A stretch of DNA of 64,000 bases, from positions 8,095,744 through 8,159,743 of the forward strand of contig CM040443.1 of the NCBI GenBank assembly GCA_022749755.1, given 5' to 3'. The notes below the pieces were generated by a model. The model was not told the DNA's origin and did not search any database. It saw only the letters and a list, made by a program, of their open reading frames with translations. Both the position numbers and the translations under genes were made by a program. Source of the DNA: Azadirachta indica (Eukaryota > Streptophyta > Magnoliopsida > Sapindales > Meliaceae). Of this stretch, positions 62,163 to 64,000 are shown in pieces (position 1 is the stretch's first letter; each line of letters opens with the position of its first letter).

Positions 62163-62222
62163 TGGGCCTTCGCGAACGGGCAATAAATTAAACTCTCTTT
62201 TGGGCCGGGCTCAATTGGGCTC
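62163..62222. promoter_or_regulatory. Cluster of site II-like (TGGGCC/T) elements upstream of the p24 gene
   Basis: Three TGGGCY motifs (62163, 62201 and about 62216) lie 165-225 bp upstream of the p24 start codon. Such motifs, bound by TCP factors, are typical of growth- and housekeeping-related plant promoters. Inferred. Confidence 0.5.
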
Positions 62223-62497
62223 GGGTGCGACGAAGAAGATACTCTCGTTTGACATCTGGAAGATTTCCCAGCAAATTGAATAGAAAATTAAAAAATACAG
62301 TACAATGAAATAAACATACAATTATACAATGGAATTTGAATCGAAGTATAGTGGATTTGGCTCCATTTTTTTTCATTTTGATACATGTTAAAAAAATTAA
62401 AAAATAAAATAATGGGTGAGCATCAATATCTTAATATAAATATGTGGAGAGAAAATTTTACTATACTTAAGTTAGAGGAGGAGCAGATTTTATTTTA

Positions 62498-63842
62498 GGG
62501 AAATTTCTTAAAATAACCTTAATTTTTTTAGAGTTTACGTAAATAACTTTTTATAAAAAATTTTATCAACCTAACACAAAATATATTTTTCAGATTAATT
62601 TATCTTTAATAGCTCACTTAAATTTTTTTTACAAAAAATAATTTTAAACTCTCATAAACTCAAATTTTTATCTTTTAAAACTATTTCTCTTTTTAAAATC
62701 ACCTCTCTTGTTAACGGTGAAGATAATAACAGCATATTTTTTATGATAAAATTTTGGTCACCGATATTAAGTGATTTTTTTGTCATATACGTATATATTT
62801 TATGTATAAATTAATTCATTTACTAAAAGAAAATTTCTCTTCTCAATTGTGGATTCAATATTAATTATGTAGTAAAAAATATTGATTTAACTTTAAATTA
62901 CGTTAATTTGTTGTTATATAAATGTAAAGATATAAATGATTTAAAAATAAGAAGGTGTTGTACGATTTTGAATCATGAGTTTTTTACCTGAAAAATAAAT
63001 TTCAAATGAAGTCAAAATTTATCTTACTAAAAAAATGAATTTCAGGTAAAACTAAATTTTGCCTTACCCAAAAATCACTTTTCAGGTAAGGCCAAATTTG
63101 ATCTTACTTGAAAAGTAGCTTTTGGGTATTGTAAAATTTTATCTTACCCAAAAATTTTACCTTATCCGAAAAATGATTTTTAGATAAAACAAATTTTGAC
63201 CTTATCCGAAATCTATTTTTCTGTTAAGGCAAATTTCGACTTCACCCGAAATTTATTTTTCGAGTAAAAAAGTCATGATTTAAAATCGCACAATATCTTT
63301 TTATTCTCAAATTATTCATATTTTTACATTTATATAACAATCAATCAATATAATTTAAATTTAAATCAATACTTTTTACTATATAATCAATATTGAATCT
63401 TCATTTGAGAAGAAATTTTTTTCTTTATCTAATTAATTCATATATAAAATATATACCTATAAATTAATTCATATATTAATACTTTTATAAATTTTTTTTA
63501 ATACTTTTATATTTAAAATATATACCTATATATTAATTCATATATTAATACTTTTATACCTATAAATTTTTTTTGTCGTTGTCTCCACTATTAGCAAGAA
63601 AAGTGATTTTGAGAAGAGAAATAATTTTAAAAAATGAGAGTTTGAATTTGAAAAAGTTTAAAATTTTAAAGTACTAAGAAAAAATAAAGAAAATAGACTT
63701 TTATAAAAAAAAAATTGAAATAGACTATTAAGAGTAATTTAATTGAAAAAATATATTTTGGGTTAATTTATTAAAATTTTTTTATAAGAAATTATTTACG
63801 TAAACTATAAAAAAAAATTAAGGGTATTTAAAAAAATTTTCC
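62498..63842. mobile_element. Foldback element: near-complete inverted repeat with 9-bp target duplication
   Basis: Seen: reading in from 62498 (GGGAAATTTCTTAAAATAACC) and, on the other strand, from 63842 (GGAAAATTTTTTTAAATACCC) gives the same series of blocks to the centre near 63170: TAGAGTTTACGTAAATAA, CAAAATATATTTTT, TTTCTCTTxTxAAAATCAC, GATTCAATATTxATTA, TTGTTATATAAATGTAAA, and GATTTxAAATCATGA near the middle. The direct repeat TTTATTTTA (62489-62497 and 63843-63851) fits a 9-bp target duplication. The right arm has a local tandem duplication at about 63440-63560. No transposase or other frame. The total length is 1345 bp; each arm is about 650 bp. Mutator-type by duplication size, foldback by structure. 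Confidence 0.75.
62990..63265. repeat. Array of palindromic subrepeats at the centre of the foldback element
   Basis: Roughly 45-50 bp units of the form TTACCCGAAAAAT-n-TTTTTCGGGTAAGGCAAAATTT, each itself self-complementary (ACCTGAAAAATAAATTTC, ACCCAAAAATCACTTTTCAGGT, ATCCGAAAAATGATTTTTAGAT and similar), occur about five times across the centre of symmetry. The units alternate in orientation, as expected for nested hairpins. Confidence 0.7.
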
Positions 63843-63959
63843 TTTATTTTATTGGCGTGGCAGTGATATCATAAGTAAATTGTAAAAAATAAATGTAAAA
63901 TGGGTTGGTGATCGATCAGAACTCTTTGAACTTCGTGCGACCAGCGGCAGCCGCGGCAC

Positions 63960-64000
<41 letters not shown>
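63960..64000. repeat. (ATT)n microsatellite, cut by the window end
   Basis: At least 13 ATT units run off the right edge. They follow a short GC-rich stretch (CGACCAGCGGCAGCCGCGG), which could be the leader or start of another gene beyond the window. Confidence 0.95.

Noticed and set aside
1..64000. CRISPR arrays, bacterial operons, tRNA and rRNA genes
   Set aside because: This is plant nuclear DNA. No spaced identical repeats, tRNA cloverleaf or rRNA sequence was seen; the closest was the loose A/B-box pair near 36.7 kb.
1..64000. Known conserved microRNA sequences (miR156, 160, 164, 166, 167, 172, 319, 390, 396 types)
   Set aside because: I looked for their cores by eye on the plus strand and in the gaps near AGO7 and found none; a computed search of both strands was not possible.

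Overview
This window is nuclear DNA from a flowering plant, almost certainly a eudicot and probably a rosid. Genes have many exons with GT/AG introns, intergenic DNA is very AT-rich with many (TA)n runs, and the proteins are plant-specific orthologues: ARGONAUTE7, GNOM, the VIK ankyrin kinase, a VTI12 SNARE and an OSCA/ERD4 channel. I cannot fix the genus. Exon structures were worked out by eye from reading frame, GT/AG sites and remembered family sequences, so a boundary could be wrong by a few bases.

Layout, left to right: the 3' part of a DHHC protein S-acyltransferase gene (+, 444-2580); a polytopic membrane protein (-, 3527-4522) diverging from a second membrane protein that shares a C-terminal motif with it (+, 6381-7463); a UXT-like prefoldin (+, 9266-11519); a transposon-rich block (about 13.2-16.6 kb); AGO7 (-, 17946-21680); a long AT-rich gap with a tandem duplication (22.9-23.7 kb); an AP2/ERF factor (-, 26586-27818); an OSCA2-type channel (-, 29732-35214); a small single-span membrane protein (+, 37294-38437); GNOM (+, 40005-45106); VTI12-like SNARE (+, 46575-48351); a plastid-targeted unknown protein (+, 49412-51719); VIK-like kinase (+, 52593-56892); a small LTR retrotransposon (57474-59309); a p24-delta cargo receptor (-, 59858-61999); and a foldback element (62498-63842).

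The genes are not an operon-like pathway. GNOM, VTI12 and p24 all act in the secretory and endosomal system, but in a plant genome this is more likely chance plus conserved gene order than a functional cluster. The gene order appears ancestral: from memory, the Arabidopsis orthologues fall in separate chromosome-1 segments (near AGO7 At1g69440, near VTI12 At1g26670 and near GNOM At1g13980/VIK At1g14000), so this window would interleave what Arabidopsis has split.

The least expected material is non-coding. Two elements (15494-16632 and 62498-63842) are inverted repeats over nearly their whole length, so a transcript of either could fold into a hairpin of 0.5 kb or more. A third (13182-14660) is a Mutator-type element with about 170-bp terminal inverted repeats and a perfect 9-bp target duplication. 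Two of the three lie just downstream of AGO7, itself a small-RNA effector gene. No transposase or reverse transcriptase reading frame survives anywhere in the window.
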